In this document: positions 22,196 through 35,114 of the stretch, one piece after another
How positions within the stretch are numbered: position 1 is the first letter of the stretch
Layout of the letters: every line of letters begins with the position of its first letter
Assembly: GCA_022826885.1 (NCBI GenBank)
Contig: JAJDUB010000034.1
Coordinates: 1 to 64,000 of the forward strand
DNA: 64,000 nucleotides
Direction of reading: 5' to 3'
Origin: Gammaproteobacteria bacterium
GTDB lineage: Bacteria; Pseudomonadota; Gammaproteobacteria; Eutrophobiales; Eutrophobiaceae
Position numbers and translations under genes: made by a program
The notes under the pieces: model-generated
What the model was told of the DNA's origin: nothing
Databases searched by the model: none
What the model saw: only the letters and a program-made list of their open reading frames with translations

Positions 22196-23296
22196 ATGAA
22201 GCTTACAATTAATAGAGATATTTTCCTGCCTGCGTTGAACAATCTCAACGGTGTCGTGGAAACCCGCCCAACTTTGGCGATCCTCGCCAATGTTTTGTTG
22301 AACGTATCTCCCCAACAGTTGCGTTTGACGACGACGGACATGGAAGTCGAACTGTCAGAGGCCATTTCAGGTGAGTTCGGGCAAACCAGCGACATTACCA
22401 TTCCGGCGAGAAAAATACTGGACATCTGCCGGACATTGCCGGAAGGAGCTGAAATCACGTTATCGGTTGAGGACGAGCGCGTGAATGTTTCATCGGGAAG
22501 AAGCCGGTTTTCGCTGTTATCGTTACCTGCGCAGGAGTTTCCCCTCGTTGACCCGGGGGAAGCTGATACCAGGTTCACGCTTCCGCAAAAACAGTTCAAA
22601 TCGTTACTGGACAGGACGGCATTCGCCATGGCCAGGCAGGATGTGCGATATTACCTGAACGGCGTATTACTTGAGGCGCAGAATGACAGGTTGCGTGCGG
22701 TGGCAACAGACGGACACAGGCTGGCCCTGTGCGATGTAGACATCACAATTCCCGCGGAAGAAAAAAAGCAACTGATCATACCGAGAAAAGGCGTACAGGA
22801 ACTGGTGCGACTGGTGGGGGAAACGGAAGCAGAAATGGAAGTGGTCATGAGCAGGAACCACATTCGTGTTGTCCTGGACGACCTGGTCTTTACCAGTAAA
22901 CTGATAGATGGGAAATACCCTGACTACAACAGGGTAATACCGGAAATTTCGGCGAATCCTGTACTGGCGCAAAGGGAGACGCTGAAAAAGAGCCTCAGCA
23001 GGGCCTCCATTCTTTCCAGCGACAAGTACCGGGGAGTAAAAATCTCATTGGAACAGGATAAACTGAGGTCTCTGGTGCACAACCCGGAGCAGGAGCAGGC
23101 GGAAGATGAGATTGACGTGGAATATTCGGGAGAAGATATAGAAGTTGGATTTAACGTGAGTTACCTGCTCGATGCGGTCAGCATCGTTCAAACAGACAAG
23201 GTAAGGCTTTCGGTTTCTTCCCCGAAGAGCGGTTGTCTGGTGCTGCCCGAGGAAGGAGGAGAGTGTAAGTACATCGTCATGCCGCTGTTGCTGTAG
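22196..23296 (+). CDS. dnaN: DNA polymerase III beta clamp
   Basis: MKLTINRDIFLPALNNLNGVVETRPTLAILANVLL...; C-terminal KSGCLVLPEEGGECKYIVMPLLL. Confidence 0.96.
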   Translation: MKLTINRDIFLPALNNLNGVVETRPTLAILANVLLNVSPQQLRLTTTDMEVELSEAISGEFGQTSDITIPARKILDICRTLPEGAEITLSVEDERVNVSSGRSRFSLLSLPAQEFPLVDPGEADTRFTLPQKQFKSLLDRTAFAMARQDVRYYLNGVLLEAQNDRLRAVATDGHRLALCDVDITIPAEEKKQLIIPRKGVQELVRLVGETEAEMEVVMSRNHIRVVLDDLVFTSKLIDGKYPDYNRVIPEISANPVLAQRETLKKSLSRASILSSDKYRGVKISLEQDKLRSLVHNPEQEQAEDEIDVEYSGEDIEVGFNVSYLLDAVSIVQTDKVRLSVSSPKSGCLVLPEEGGECKYIVMPLLL

Positions 23297-23327
23297 GCGC
23301 CAGGCTATATTGTCCAACAGGCGGCCG

Positions 23328-24389
23328 ATGTACATAGAATGGCTGCAAGTCAGAAACGTTCGTAATCTATCCGATCAGAGAATTGAGCCGGGCCCGGTTC
23401 TGAACGTGATTTGCGGACCCAACGGCAGCGGCAAGACAGCGCTGTTGGAAGCGATACATATTCTGGGTCGTTGCCGGTCTTTCCGCACAACGGGCATCAA
23501 CCGCGTCATCCGTTACCAACAAAAAGAAATACAAATCAGTGCGGGATTGCGATTGCCGGACCGGACGCTGGTGGTAACGGGCGTTGAGCGGAGCAGGACA
23601 GCGTTGAACATCCGTTATAACCAACGAACGGTGCGCAAGGTTTCGGAACAGGCAGCGTTAATTCCTGTCATCACTGTCACCCCGGAAAGCCACAGGCTGG
23701 TTTCCGGAAGCCCAATTTTCCGTAGACGCTGGTTGGATTGGGCAATGTTTCACGTGAAACCGGACTATATCGAGACCTGGAGGGATTACCATAAGGCCCT
23801 GAAAAACCGAAACAGCTTACTGAGGAAGAACAAGGCCGGCCAGCTTGCCCCGTGGGAACAAGCCATGTGGCGGGCCGCGAAAGAGTTGACAATTCAACGG
23901 ACTGCATTCATCAGAGAGCTGTCCGATGCAATGGAAACGGCGATACGTCAACTCCGGATACCGCAGACCACGCTCGAGTACGACCGTGGCTGGCAGGCGG
24001 GTGTTGACCTGGACCGCTATCTGGCGGAGCAGCGCCGGGGGGATATGGAAAGAGGAGTGACGCGCCACGGACTGCACCGGAGTGATATTACGATTTGTCA
24101 GGACGGGAGAGAAGTCGGACACTTTTATTCCCGCGGACAGATCAAGCTGTGTATTACAGCGTTATCACTGGCGCTGGACAGCGTATTCAGAAACAGGACA
24201 CAGCGCTCTCCTATTATCCTGGTAGATGATCTGCCGGCGGAACTGGACCATACGGGACAACAGCGAATCATTCAGGCGTTGGCCGGGCAGGGAGGACAGG
24301 TGTTTATAACGACAACAGGAAACCTGCCGCAGGTAAATAATTTGCCGATAAAGATGTTTCACGTGGAACAGGGCCAATTCGCCTCCTGA
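23328..24389 (+). CDS. recF: DNA replication and repair protein RecF
   Basis: MYIEWLQVRNVRNLSDQRIEPGPVLNVICGPNGSGKTALLEAIHILGRCRSFRT; SRGQIKLCITALSLA; ILVDDLPAELD. Start trimmed. Confidence 0.97.
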   Translation: MYIEWLQVRNVRNLSDQRIEPGPVLNVICGPNGSGKTALLEAIHILGRCRSFRTTGINRVIRYQQKEIQISAGLRLPDRTLVVTGVERSRTALNIRYNQRTVRKVSEQAALIPVITVTPESHRLVSGSPIFRRRWLDWAMFHVKPDYIETWRDYHKALKNRNSLLRKNKAGQLAPWEQAMWRAAKELTIQRTAFIRELSDAMETAIRQLRIPQTTLEYDRGWQAGVDLDRYLAEQRRGDMERGVTRHGLHRSDITICQDGREVGHFYSRGQIKLCITALSLALDSVFRNRTQRSPIILVDDLPAELDHTGQQRIIQALAGQGGQVFITTTGNLPQVNNLPIKMFHVEQGQFAS

Positions 24390-24455
24390 CAAGCCCGAAG
24401 CTCTCACAACGCGCCGGTTCATGTTGCAGCGAACAATTGCGGCATGGTAAAATAA

Positions 24456-26882
<2,427 letters not shown>

Positions 26883-26887
26883 GGGTT

Positions 26888-27130
26888 AACCCGCATTTCT
26901 CACCAAGTGATGCGAAGATCGCGCCGGATTTTTTGCGTGAGCGGGCGCTCACGACCGAAAGCATAGTTATTCTTCTGGTTGAGGGAGTATGTGCCCGCTC
27001 ACGCAAAAAAGACAAGCGAGGGCGCATCAAGCGTAGTCAGGAATGGCACCACGGCAGAGAGAATACCATAACTCATTGATTGCAAACATCTATCCGATGG
27101 CAATAAGCGACTTGGTGGGAAATGCGGGTT
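26888..27130. mobile_element. MITE-like element with nested inverted repeats, no ORF
   Basis: Outer arms AACCCGCATTTCTCACCAAGT (26888-26908) and ACTTGGTGGGAAATGCGGGTT (27110-27130), 20/21 complementary. Inner arms TTTTTTGCGTGAGCGGGC (26929-26946) and GCCCGCTCACGCAAAAAA (26993-27010), 18/18. Begins shortly after the gyrB stop. Confidence 0.6.
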
Positions 27131-27136
27131 GATGCC

Positions 27137-27817
27137 TTACTGACTCGGGGGCGTAGCGCGGGCCAGGCACCAGACCTGCACATGTTGTGCGCCGTGATGT
27201 TTCAGCAGGCGCGCAAGTTCATCCGCGGTCGCCCCGGTCGTCAGGATGTCGTCCACAACGGCGATGTTTTTGTATCTCATTGTTTTTATTAATGAAAAAG
27301 CATCCCTGACATTGTTTTTGCGCTGTTCCGGGCGCAGTTCATATTGGTATGCCGTAAGTTTGTTTCTGCGAAGCAGTTGATCGTCAACAGGCAGAGACAG
27401 CCGTTGAGACAGGACGCTCGCAACCTCCCGCGCCTGGTTGTAGCCGCGGCTGCGCAGGCGCTTGCCATGCATCGGTGTCGGCACCAGGCAGTCGGGAACA
27501 ACCTCCATGTCGCGCTCGAGGGCTTCCAGCAGCGGTCGGGACAGGGCATGCGCCAAATCCAGCCGTGCCAGGTATTTCAACCTTTTTATCATCTGGTCCA
27601 CGGGGTAACGGTACATGCAGCCGGAGAAGCAGGAATCGAAAGACGGCGCGCGCGGAAAACAGCGTGCGCAGTTGGTGGCGACAGCCTCGGGCCCTCCGCA
27701 ACAGGGACAAACGCCCGCCGGCTGCAGCGGCAATTCTGCGCGGCAGGCACGGCAGAGCCGTTCCCCGGACAGCTCAGCGGGCGCGCCGCAAAGGATGCAC
27801 AGGATTCTGATGAACAT
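27137..27817 (-). CDS. comF: ComF family protein (phosphoribosyltransferase-like)
   Basis: CILCGAPAELSGERLCRACRAELP...CPCCGG zinc-binding Cys; LVPTPMHGKRLRSRGYNQAREVA; VAVVDDILTTGATADELARLL-type PRTase motif. Confidence 0.93.
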   Translation of the reverse strand: MFIRILCILCGAPAELSGERLCRACRAELPLQPAGVCPCCGGPEAVATNCARCFPRAPSFDSCFSGCMYRYPVDQMIKRLKYLARLDLAHALSRPLLEALERDMEVVPDCLVPTPMHGKRLRSRGYNQAREVASVLSQRLSLPVDDQLLRRNKLTAYQYELRPEQRKNNVRDAFSLIKTMRYKNIAVVDDILTTGATADELARLLKHHGAQHVQVWCLARATPPSQ

Positions 27818-27902
27818 GCCGGTTAAAGAACATCTGGTTTAGTCAGGGCTTCCCTGGAAAGAGTACTGGTATAAAACAGTAGTCAATCCCAACGGGACGC
27901 CG

Positions 27903-28964
27903 GTGTTGACAAGACTGGCTCAGGCGATAACATATTCATCCATGTCGACTTATGAAACAGCACGGGAGCTCGCTCCGTTTACGGCTCCAAGACACGACTG
28001 GAGCCTGGATGAGATATTAACACTTTACCGGCAACCCTTGAATGATTTGTTGTCTCGAGCGCACTCGGTTCACCGCGGCTGTTTCGACCCCAACCGCATA
28101 CAGCTAAGCACCCTGGTCAATATCAAGAGCGGCGGCTGTCCGGAAGACTGTGCATATTGTCCGCAGAGCGTTCGTTATAAGACCGGGGTCGACAGCGAAG
28201 CGCTGATGTCCTGTGAGCAGGTCCTGGCCGAGGCGCGCCGCGCCAAGGCATCGGGCGCAAGCCGGTTTTGTATGGGCGCGGCCTGGCGCGGGCCGAAAGA
28301 GAAGGATATTGACAGGGTTGCCGAGATGATTTCCGGGGTCAGGGAGCTCGGGCTGGAAACCTGTGTTACCCTGGGGATGCTGAAACCCGGCCAGGCGGAA
28401 CGCCTTAAAAACGCAGGTCTTGATTACTACAACCACAACCTCGATACATCGGAGAGTTTCTACTCCAGCATCATCAGCACCAGGACCTACCAGGAACGGC
28501 TTGATACGCTGCAGCGGGTACGCGACGCCGGGATCAATGTATGCTGCGGCGGAATTATCGGAATGGGAGAGTCGGTCGATGATCGGGCAGCGCTGCTGCA
28601 AACGCTGGCATGCCTGCCCCGGCAACCGGAGAGCGTACCCATCAATACCCTGGTCAAGGTGGCCGGCACGCCGTTGGCCGGAGAGGAGGACGCGGACCCC
28701 ATAGAACTTGTCAGGACTATCGCCTGCGCTCGTATTTTGATGCCCCGGGCGTATGTGCGGCTGTCCGCGGGCAGAACCGGGATGAGCGATTCGACCCAGG
28801 CATTGTGTTTTTATGCCGGCGCCAATTCCATCTTTTACGGAGAGAAACTCCTGACGACCGAAAACCCGCAGTTTTCCAAAGATAAGGCCCTGTTTGCACG
28901 GCTCGGCCTGGTCGCCGATACGGATGAAGCCTCAGGGATGGCGCTGGCAGATCAAAATCATTGA
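27903..28964 (+). CDS. bioB: biotin synthase
   Basis: [14 protein letters not shown] radical-SAM CxxxCxx[56 protein letters not shown]-type motif. Confidence 0.98.
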   Translation: MLTRLAQAITYSSMSTYETARELAPFTAPRHDWSLDEILTLYRQPLNDLLSRAHSVHRGCFDPNRIQLSTLVNIKSGGCPEDCAYCPQSVRYKTGVDSEALMSCEQVLAEARRAKASGASRFCMGAAWRGPKEKDIDRVAEMISGVRELGLETCVTLGMLKPGQAERLKNAGLDYYNHNLDTSESFYSSIISTRTYQERLDTLQRVRDAGINVCCGGIIGMGESVDDRAALLQTLACLPRQPESVPINTLVKVAGTPLAGEEDADPIELVRTIACARILMPRAYVRLSAGRTGMSDSTQALCFYAGANSIFYGEKLLTTENPQFSKDKALFARLGLVADTDEASGMALADQNH

Positions 28965-30145
28965 TGTCCCGCGCCCTGTCGGCCGATCCGTTTTCGTTAG
29001 CAAAAGGTCTGGACAGCATCAGGGCCGCGGGCCGGTTCCGGACAAGGCACACCGTCACTTCTGCGCAGGGGGCGGTTCTCCGGGCAGACGGGCGGAACTA
29101 TATCAACTTTTCCGGCAATGACTACCTCGGTATGGCCAATGACGGCAGGGTGGTTCAGGCGCTGCAGTCTGCCGCGGCCGTTTACGGGGCCGGCAGCGGC
29201 GCTTCCCAACTGATCTGCGGGTACAGCCGGGCTCACGAACACCTGGAACAGGCGCTTGCGCAGCAACTGGGCCGTTCCCGCGCGGTGCTTTTTTCCAGCG
29301 GGTACCTGGCCAATCTTGCGGTTGTAACCACCTTTGCCGCGCGCCGTGAAGATGTGGTTGTGATGGACCGGGAAAACCATGCGTCACTGATCGACGGCGC
29401 GTTACTGGCCCGTGCAGGCCTGCGCCGCTATCGGCATCTTGACGTGGCGGAACTGGACAGCCTGTGCGGCAATGGCCGCTCCCTGGTTGCCACCGACGGG
29501 GTATTCAGCATGGACGGCAGCATCGCGCCGTTGCCGGAAATTACCGCAATCTGTGCGCGCCGCAGGGCGCTGCTTGCCGTGGACGACGCGCATGGATTCT
29601 GCGTCCTGGGCAAAGACGGCGGCGGCACGCCGGAACATTATTCCCTGGACCAGACGCAGGTTCCCGTGCTGATGGGCACATTCGGCAAGGCCTGCGGGGT
29701 GTCGGGGGCCTTCGTGGCCGGCCCCGATGACGTTATCGAGACCTTGATTCAAACAGGCCGGCCCTACATTTACACGACCGCCATGCCCCCTGCCCTGGCA
29801 GCCGCGATCAGCGAATCACTGGTCATAATCACGCGGGAATCCTGGCGCCGGGAAAAACTGCGCGCCCTGGTGGCCCGGTTTATCCGGGGCGCACGGGAAC
29901 TTGGACTGCCGTTGATACCGTCGGAAACACATATTCAGGGATTGCTCGCGGGCAGTGGCGAGGCGGCGGTACGGACCAGCGACCGGTTGCGCGAACGGGG
30001 GTTCTGGGTGAATGCGATCCGGCCGCCCACGGTTGCAAAAAATACAGAACGGCTGAGGATAACGTTGAGCGCGGGTCACAGTGAAGAACAGGTTGATTGC
30101 CTGCTGGACGCCCTGGCGCAGGTCGAGAAGCGGCAACAGCCATGA
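28961..30145 (+). CDS. bioF: 8-amino-7-oxononanoate synthase
   Basis: [88 protein letters not shown]. Confidence 0.97.
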   Translation: MMSRALSADPFSLAKGLDSIRAAGRFRTRHTVTSAQGAVLRADGRNYINFSGNDYLGMANDGRVVQALQSAAAVYGAGSGASQLICGYSRAHEHLEQALAQQLGRSRAVLFSSGYLANLAVVTTFAARREDVVVMDRENHASLIDGALLARAGLRRYRHLDVAELDSLCGNGRSLVATDGVFSMDGSIAPLPEITAICARRRALLAVDDAHGFCVLGKDGGGTPEHYSLDQTQVPVLMGTFGKACGVSGAFVAGPDDVIETLIQTGRPYIYTTAMPPALAAAISESLVIITRESWRREKLRALVARFIRGARELGLPLIPSETHIQGLLAGSGEAAVRTSDRLRERGFWVNAIRPPTVAKNTERLRITLSAGHSEEQVDCLLDALAQVEKRQQP

Positions 30146-31056
30146 GCGGCGATCCGTATCGAAGGGACAAGGCTGGAATACGGCGTAATTTTAACCGCGC
30201 CGCGGGAAGATACGACCAGGTGGCCGTATTACAGCAAACCATAGGCGAGCGCCTGCTGGATCGGCTGGACGTGATAAGGCTGAACCCCGGGCGCATACTT
30301 GACTTGGGCGCGGGCACCGGACGCCTGTCGGCAAGACTGGCGCAACGCTATGCTCTTGCGCAGGTCATACAGCTGGACCTGGCGTTCAATATGCTGAAAC
30401 GGTCAAGCCGGGCAACCGGCGATGACGGCAGGCACATGCTGCTTTGTGCCGATGCGGAAAACCTGCCTGTTGCCGATGAGTGCGCGGGCTTCGCCTTTTC
30501 CAATCTTATGTTTCAGTGGCTCTCCCGGCCGGCCGAGGCGCTGGAAGAAATTTACAGGTCTCTCCGGGCCGGCGGGCTGCTGCTGTTTTCCACGTTCGGC
30601 CCGGATTCCCTGGCGGAATTGCGGGACAGTTGGGCAAGAGTGGACGGCCATGTGCACGTCAACGCATTCGCGGACATGCACGACGTGGGCGATGCCCTGG
30701 TGCGAGCCGGTTTTGTCGACCCGGTCATGGAGACGGAGATGTTTACCCTGGTCTATAACGACGGCCTGGCGCTGATGAAGGAACTGAAGTTCCTAGGCGC
30801 AACCAACGTTAATGCAGGCAGGCGTAAATCCCTGACCGGCAAGCGTGCGCTACGGGCCATGCTGGCTGAGTACGAGAAGCGCAGACAGGATGACGGCCTG
30901 CCTGCAACATTTGAGGCGATATATGGCCATGCCTGGGTGCCGGAGAAGAAACAGGGGCGCCGGGAGGATCTGGAGCAGGGTGTTTTTCCCATTTCCTTTC
31001 GCTCCCGTACTGATGCCGGCGGCAGGATGTTGGATTTGTCCCCCGGAGCAGCATGA
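30142..31056 (+). CDS. bioC: malonyl-ACP O-methyltransferase BioC
   Basis: RRNFNRAAGRYDQVAVLQQTIGERLLDRLD; ILDLGAGTGRLSARLAQRY SAM motif; overlaps bioF by ATGA. Confidence 0.95.
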   Translation: MSGDPYRRDKAGIRRNFNRAAGRYDQVAVLQQTIGERLLDRLDVIRLNPGRILDLGAGTGRLSARLAQRYALAQVIQLDLAFNMLKRSSRATGDDGRHMLLCADAENLPVADECAGFAFSNLMFQWLSRPAEALEEIYRSLRAGGLLLFSTFGPDSLAELRDSWARVDGHVHVNAFADMHDVGDALVRAGFVDPVMETEMFTLVYNDGLALMKELKFLGATNVNAGRRKSLTGKRALRAMLAEYEKRRQDDGLPATFEAIYGHAWVPEKKQGRREDLEQGVFPISFRSRTDAGGRMLDLSPGAA

Positions 31057-31724
31057 ATCACCTGTTTATCACCGGCACCGATACCGAAGTGGGTAAAACC
31101 TGGGCAACGCTGGGGATAATGGCGCGTTTTCAGGCCCAGGGGCTGGCGGTCAAAGGCATGAAGCCGGTGGCCAGCGGCAGCGAGTGGCATGACGGTAAAT
31201 TGAGAAACCCGGATGCGTCCCTGATCCAGGCGCAATCAAGCGGGTCGCCGGCGTATGAGCAGGTCAATCCATACACATTCGCCGAGCCCATCGCGCCCCA
31301 TATAGCAGCGGACAAGCAGCGCGTCGGAATCGATATGGACAGGGTCTCCGCGGCTTTTGACGAGCTGGACAGGAGCGGCGACCTGGTCATCGTCGAAGGC
31401 ATAGGCGGCTGGCGGGTGCCGTTGTCCGATAAGTTACAGACTGAGGACCTGGTCAGGCGGCTGAACCTGTCCGTGGTGCTGGTGGTCGGTCTGCGGCTGG
31501 GCTGTATCAACCACGCGTTGCTGAGCGCCGAAGCGATACAGGCGTCCGGACTGCCCTTCGCTGGCTGGCTGGCGAACTGCATCTGCCCCGATTATACGGA
31601 ACAACAGGCGACGCTGGATTACCTGCGCGCGCATATACCGGCCCCGATGTCGGGATGTATTCCTTATCTGGATGAACTTGACGCGGCAGCCATCGGCGCA
31701 ACGATAAACCTGGCTGACCCTTGA
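31053..31724 (+). CDS. bioD: dethiobiotin synthetase
   Basis: MNHLFITGTDTEVGKTWATLGIMARFQAQGLAVKGMKPVASG; VIVEGIGGWRVPLSD. Confidence 0.97.
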   Translation: MNHLFITGTDTEVGKTWATLGIMARFQAQGLAVKGMKPVASGSEWHDGKLRNPDASLIQAQSSGSPAYEQVNPYTFAEPIAPHIAADKQRVGIDMDRVSAAFDELDRSGDLVIVEGIGGWRVPLSDKLQTEDLVRRLNLSVVLVVGLRLGCINHALLSAEAIQASGLPFAGWLANCICPDYTEQQATLDYLRAHIPAPMSGCIPYLDELDAAAIGATINLADP

Positions 31725-31791
31725 ACAGGCCGGAAGGTTTGCCGGGAAATACTTCCTGTGATAGTGTTGGTCACTTGACATTGAGTGCTGA

Positions 31792-32280
31792 GTGTGGATG
31801 ATTCACGAACTGAAAGTCTCGCAGGATCAGAGGCGCACTTTTGTGATTGCGCCCAACCAGTCGATGTCGGGGAGAGAGCTGATGCTGGTTTTCAGTGGTA
31901 TCGCGGGTGTTACCCTGGCAATCGGCGGTTACTTCTGGTTGCAGGGATTCACCCTGGTATTGCCGTTTTCAGGACTGGAGGTGCTGGCCCTGGGCGCGGC
32001 GCTCTACATAACCGCCTGGCGCGGTGGCGCGCGGGAGGTTATAACCATTACCGATGATTCCATTTCTGTGGAAACGGGCCGAAGCAGGCCGGAACAACGC
32101 CATGACTTTCAAAGATACTGGACCAAGGTCGTGTTGCGGCGGCCCTGGGTGGCCTGGTATCCGAGTAAGCTGCTGTTGTGTTCCCACGGCAGGGAAATAG
32201 AAGTCGGCCGGTTTCTCAATGAAGAAGAACGCAAGGGGCTGGCAAAAATTTTACGATCTGCAATACATCAATATGCCTGA
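31792..32280 (+). CDS. DUF2244 domain membrane protein
   Basis: 162 aa; two TM segments, IAPNQSMSGRELMLVFSG; upstream of the cox genes as typical for DUF2244. Confidence 0.8.
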   Translation: MWMIHELKVSQDQRRTFVIAPNQSMSGRELMLVFSGIAGVTLAIGGYFWLQGFTLVLPFSGLEVLALGAALYITAWRGGAREVITITDDSISVETGRSRPEQRHDFQRYWTKVVLRRPWVAWYPSKLLLCSHGREIEVGRFLNEEERKGLAKILRSAIHQYA

Positions 32281-32328
32281 TGGTGTGGAGAAACAGAAGA
32301 AAACAACAATGACGCCGAGGAAGACTGT

Positions 32329-33468
32329 ATGTCTGCTGGATACATGAAAAAAATCCGGGGAGCGGTGATATCCCTGTTCGTGCTGGCTGCACAGCCGGCC
32401 TGGGCTGAGTACGGGCTGAACATGCCGGAAGGCGTGACCCCGCTGAGCCGCAATATTTACGACCTGCACATGTTGATATTCTATATCTGCTGCGTGATTG
32501 CGGCAGTGGTTTTCGGCGTCATGTTCTGGTCAATTTTTCGCCACCGGAAGTCCCGGGGCGTAAAAGCGGCCCAGTTTCACCACAATACCACGGTGGAGAT
32601 CATCTGGACCGCCATCCCGATGCTGATTCTTGTCCTGATGGCCATTCCCGCCACCAAGTCCCTGATACTTATCGAATCCACCGGCGATTCCGACCTGACC
32701 ATCAAGGTTACGGGCCACCAATGGCGCTGGCATTACCAGTACATCGAAGAGGATTTCGGCTTTTTCAGTTCACTTGCGCCCGAGAGCAACGAGGCCAGGC
32801 AACTCAAGTCCGGAATTGACCCCGGCGAGATAGAAAATTACCTGCTCGAAGTGGATAACCCGGTGGTGGTGCCGGTCAATACGAAAATTCGCTTCATGAC
32901 CACCGCCTCGGACGTCATCCATGCGTGGTGGGTGCCGGCCCTGGGTTGGAAACGGGATTCCATACCCGGGTTCATCAATGAATCCTGGGCCATCATTGAA
33001 GAAGAGGGCACGTACCGCGGCCAGTGCGCGGAACTGTGCGGGCGCGACCATGCGTTCATGCCGATTGTCCTGAAAGCCGTCAGCGAGGATGAATACTACG
33101 ACTGGGCCGGAGACATGATGGTGGCGGTAATGGACGCTGAAGCCGGCGCCGATCGCGAGTGGGCCATGGACGAGTTGATGGAGCGCGGCGAGCAGGTTTA
33201 CAGCACGTTTTGCGTGGCCTGTCACCAGGTCAACGGCATGGGCATACCCGGCGCCTTCAAGCCCCTGGTCGGTAGTCCGGTTACCACGGGCCCGCTGGAC
33301 GGGCATATCGATACCGTCATGAACGGCGTGGCCGGCACGGCCATGGCGCCGTTCGGCATGCAGCTGAATGATGTGGACGTCGCTTCAGTGATCACCTACG
33401 AGCGCAACTCCTGGGGCAATGACCTGGGTGACCTGGTCCAGCCGTCCATGATTGCCGAGAGGCGTTGA
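32329..33468 (+). CDS. coxB: cytochrome c oxidase subunit II with fused cytochrome c domain (caa3 type)
   Basis: HHNTTVEIIWTAIPMLILVLMAIPATKSL; DVIHAWWVPALGWKRDSIPGFINESW; GQCAELCGRDHAFMPI CuA motif; C-terminal YSTFCVACHQVNGMGIPGAFKPLVGS haem c. Confidence 0.97.
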   Translation: MSAGYMKKIRGAVISLFVLAAQPAWAEYGLNMPEGVTPLSRNIYDLHMLIFYICCVIAAVVFGVMFWSIFRHRKSRGVKAAQFHHNTTVEIIWTAIPMLILVLMAIPATKSLILIESTGDSDLTIKVTGHQWRWHYQYIEEDFGFFSSLAPESNEARQLKSGIDPGEIENYLLEVDNPVVVPVNTKIRFMTTASDVIHAWWVPALGWKRDSIPGFINESWAIIEEEGTYRGQCAELCGRDHAFMPIVLKAVSEDEYYDWAGDMMVAVMDAEAGADREWAMDELMERGEQVYSTFCVACHQVNGMGIPGAFKPLVGSPVTTGPLDGHIDTVMNGVAGTAMAPFGMQLNDVDVASVITYERNSWGNDLGDLVQPSMIAERR

Positions 33469-33509
33469 AGCGCTGCGAAACCAAGAACAGATATTACGAG
33501 GGCAACAGC

Positions 33510-35111
33510 ATGAGTTACGCTGAAACACACGAACACCATCACGACGATCACGACCACAAACCGACAGGTCTGGGCCGCTGGCTGTTTTCCACCAACCACA
33601 AGGATATCGGCACCATGTACCTGGTGTTCGCCCTGATCATGTTCTTTATCGGTGGCGCCATGGCCATGGTGGTTCGCGCCGAACTGTTCCAGCCGGGAAT
33701 GCAGTATGTCGACCCGCAGTTTTTCAACGCCATGACTACCATGCACGCGCTGGTCATGATATTCGGCGTGATCATGCCCGCTGGCGTCGGGCTCGCCAAC
33801 TGGATGGTGCCCATGATGATCGGCGCGCCGGACATGGCGCTACCGCGCATGAACAATATGAGTTTCTGGATCCTGCCGTTTGCCTTTACCATGCTGCTGG
33901 CGACCTTTTTCATGGAAGGCGGCGCGCCGGCAGGCGGCTGGACCATGTATCCGCCCCTGATCACCCAGCTTGGAGACGGGTTTCCGTTCCTGATTTTCAC
34001 CGTGCATTTTCTCGGTGTCTCTTCCATCATGGGAGCGATCAACATAATCGCCACCATATTCAACATGCGCGCCCCGGGCATGGGCTTCATGCAGTTGCCG
34101 CTGTTCGTGTGGACCTGGATTATTACCGCGTTCCTGCTGATTGCGTCCATGCCGGTGCTTGCCGGCGCGGTGACCATGTTGCTGACGGACAAGTATTTCG
34201 GCACCAGCTTTTTCATTGCGGCCGGCGGCGGCGACCCGGTCATGTTCCAGCATATCTTCTGGTTCTTCGGCCATCCGGAGGTGTATATCCTGATCCTGCC
34301 GGCGTTTGGCATCGTATCGCAGATCATCCCGACATTTTCCCGCAAGCCGCTGTTTGGGTATGAGTCCATGGTCTACGCCACCGCGGCCATCGCCTTCCTG
34401 TCATTTTTTGTCTGGGCGCACCACATGTTCACGGTTGGCATGCCCCTGGCCGGCGAGTTGTTCTTCATGTATGCGACCATGTCCATCGCGGTGCCGACCG
34501 GGGTCAAGGTCTTCAACTGGATTGCCACCATGTGGCGCGGCGCCATGACGTTCGAGACCCCGATGCTGTTCGCGCTGTCCTTTGTGTTCCTGTTTTCCAT
34601 CGGCGGGTTCTCCGGGCTGATGCTGGGGATTACCCCGGCGGACTTCCAGTACCATGACACCTATTTTGTCGTTGCGCATTTTCATTACGTGCTGGTCACC
34701 GGCGCTCTGTTTGCGCTGATGGGCGGAGCTTATTTCTGGCTGCCCAAGTGGACCGGCCACATGTATGACGAGAAGCTGGGTCAGCTTCACTTCTGGCTTT
34801 CCGTGATCTCGGTCAACGTGCTGTTCTTCCCGCAGCACTTCCTGGGGCTGGCGGGAATGCCGCGTCGTATCCCGGATTACGCCGTGCAGTTTACCGAGTG
34901 GAACATGATTTCCAGCGTCGGCGGTTTTGTCTTCGGGATCAGTCAGTTGCTGTTCGTCTGGGTCATCATCAAATGTATTCGCGAGGGCAAAAAAGCGGAC
35001 GAACAGGTATGGGAAGGGGCGCGCGGGCTGGAGTGGACGTTGCCGTCGCCACCACCGTTCCATACGTTTACCATCCCGCCCAAAGTGGACGAGGCGACCG
35101 CTCACTCATAG
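33510..35111 (+). CDS. coxA: cytochrome c oxidase subunit I
   Basis: LFSTNHKDIGTMYLVFALIMFFIGG; HIFWFFGHPEVYILILPAFG; WAHHMFTVG; HDTYFVVAHFHYVL. Confidence 0.98.
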   Translation: MSYAETHEHHHDDHDHKPTGLGRWLFSTNHKDIGTMYLVFALIMFFIGGAMAMVVRAELFQPGMQYVDPQFFNAMTTMHALVMIFGVIMPAGVGLANWMVPMMIGAPDMALPRMNNMSFWILPFAFTMLLATFFMEGGAPAGGWTMYPPLITQLGDGFPFLIFTVHFLGVSSIMGAINIIATIFNMRAPGMGFMQLPLFVWTWIITAFLLIASMPVLAGAVTMLLTDKYFGTSFFIAAGGGDPVMFQHIFWFFGHPEVYILILPAFGIVSQIIPTFSRKPLFGYESMVYATAAIAFLSFFVWAHHMFTVGMPLAGELFFMYATMSIAVPTGVKVFNWIATMWRGAMTFETPMLFALSFVFLFSIGGFSGLMLGITPADFQYHDTYFVVAHFHYVLVTGALFALMGGAYFWLPKWTGHMYDEKLGQLHFWLSVISVNVLFFPQHFLGLAGMPRRIPDYAVQFTEWNMISSVGGFVFGISQLLFVWVIIKCIREGKKADEQVWEGARGLEWTLPSPPPFHTFTIPPKVDEATAHS

Positions 35112-35114
35112 CGC

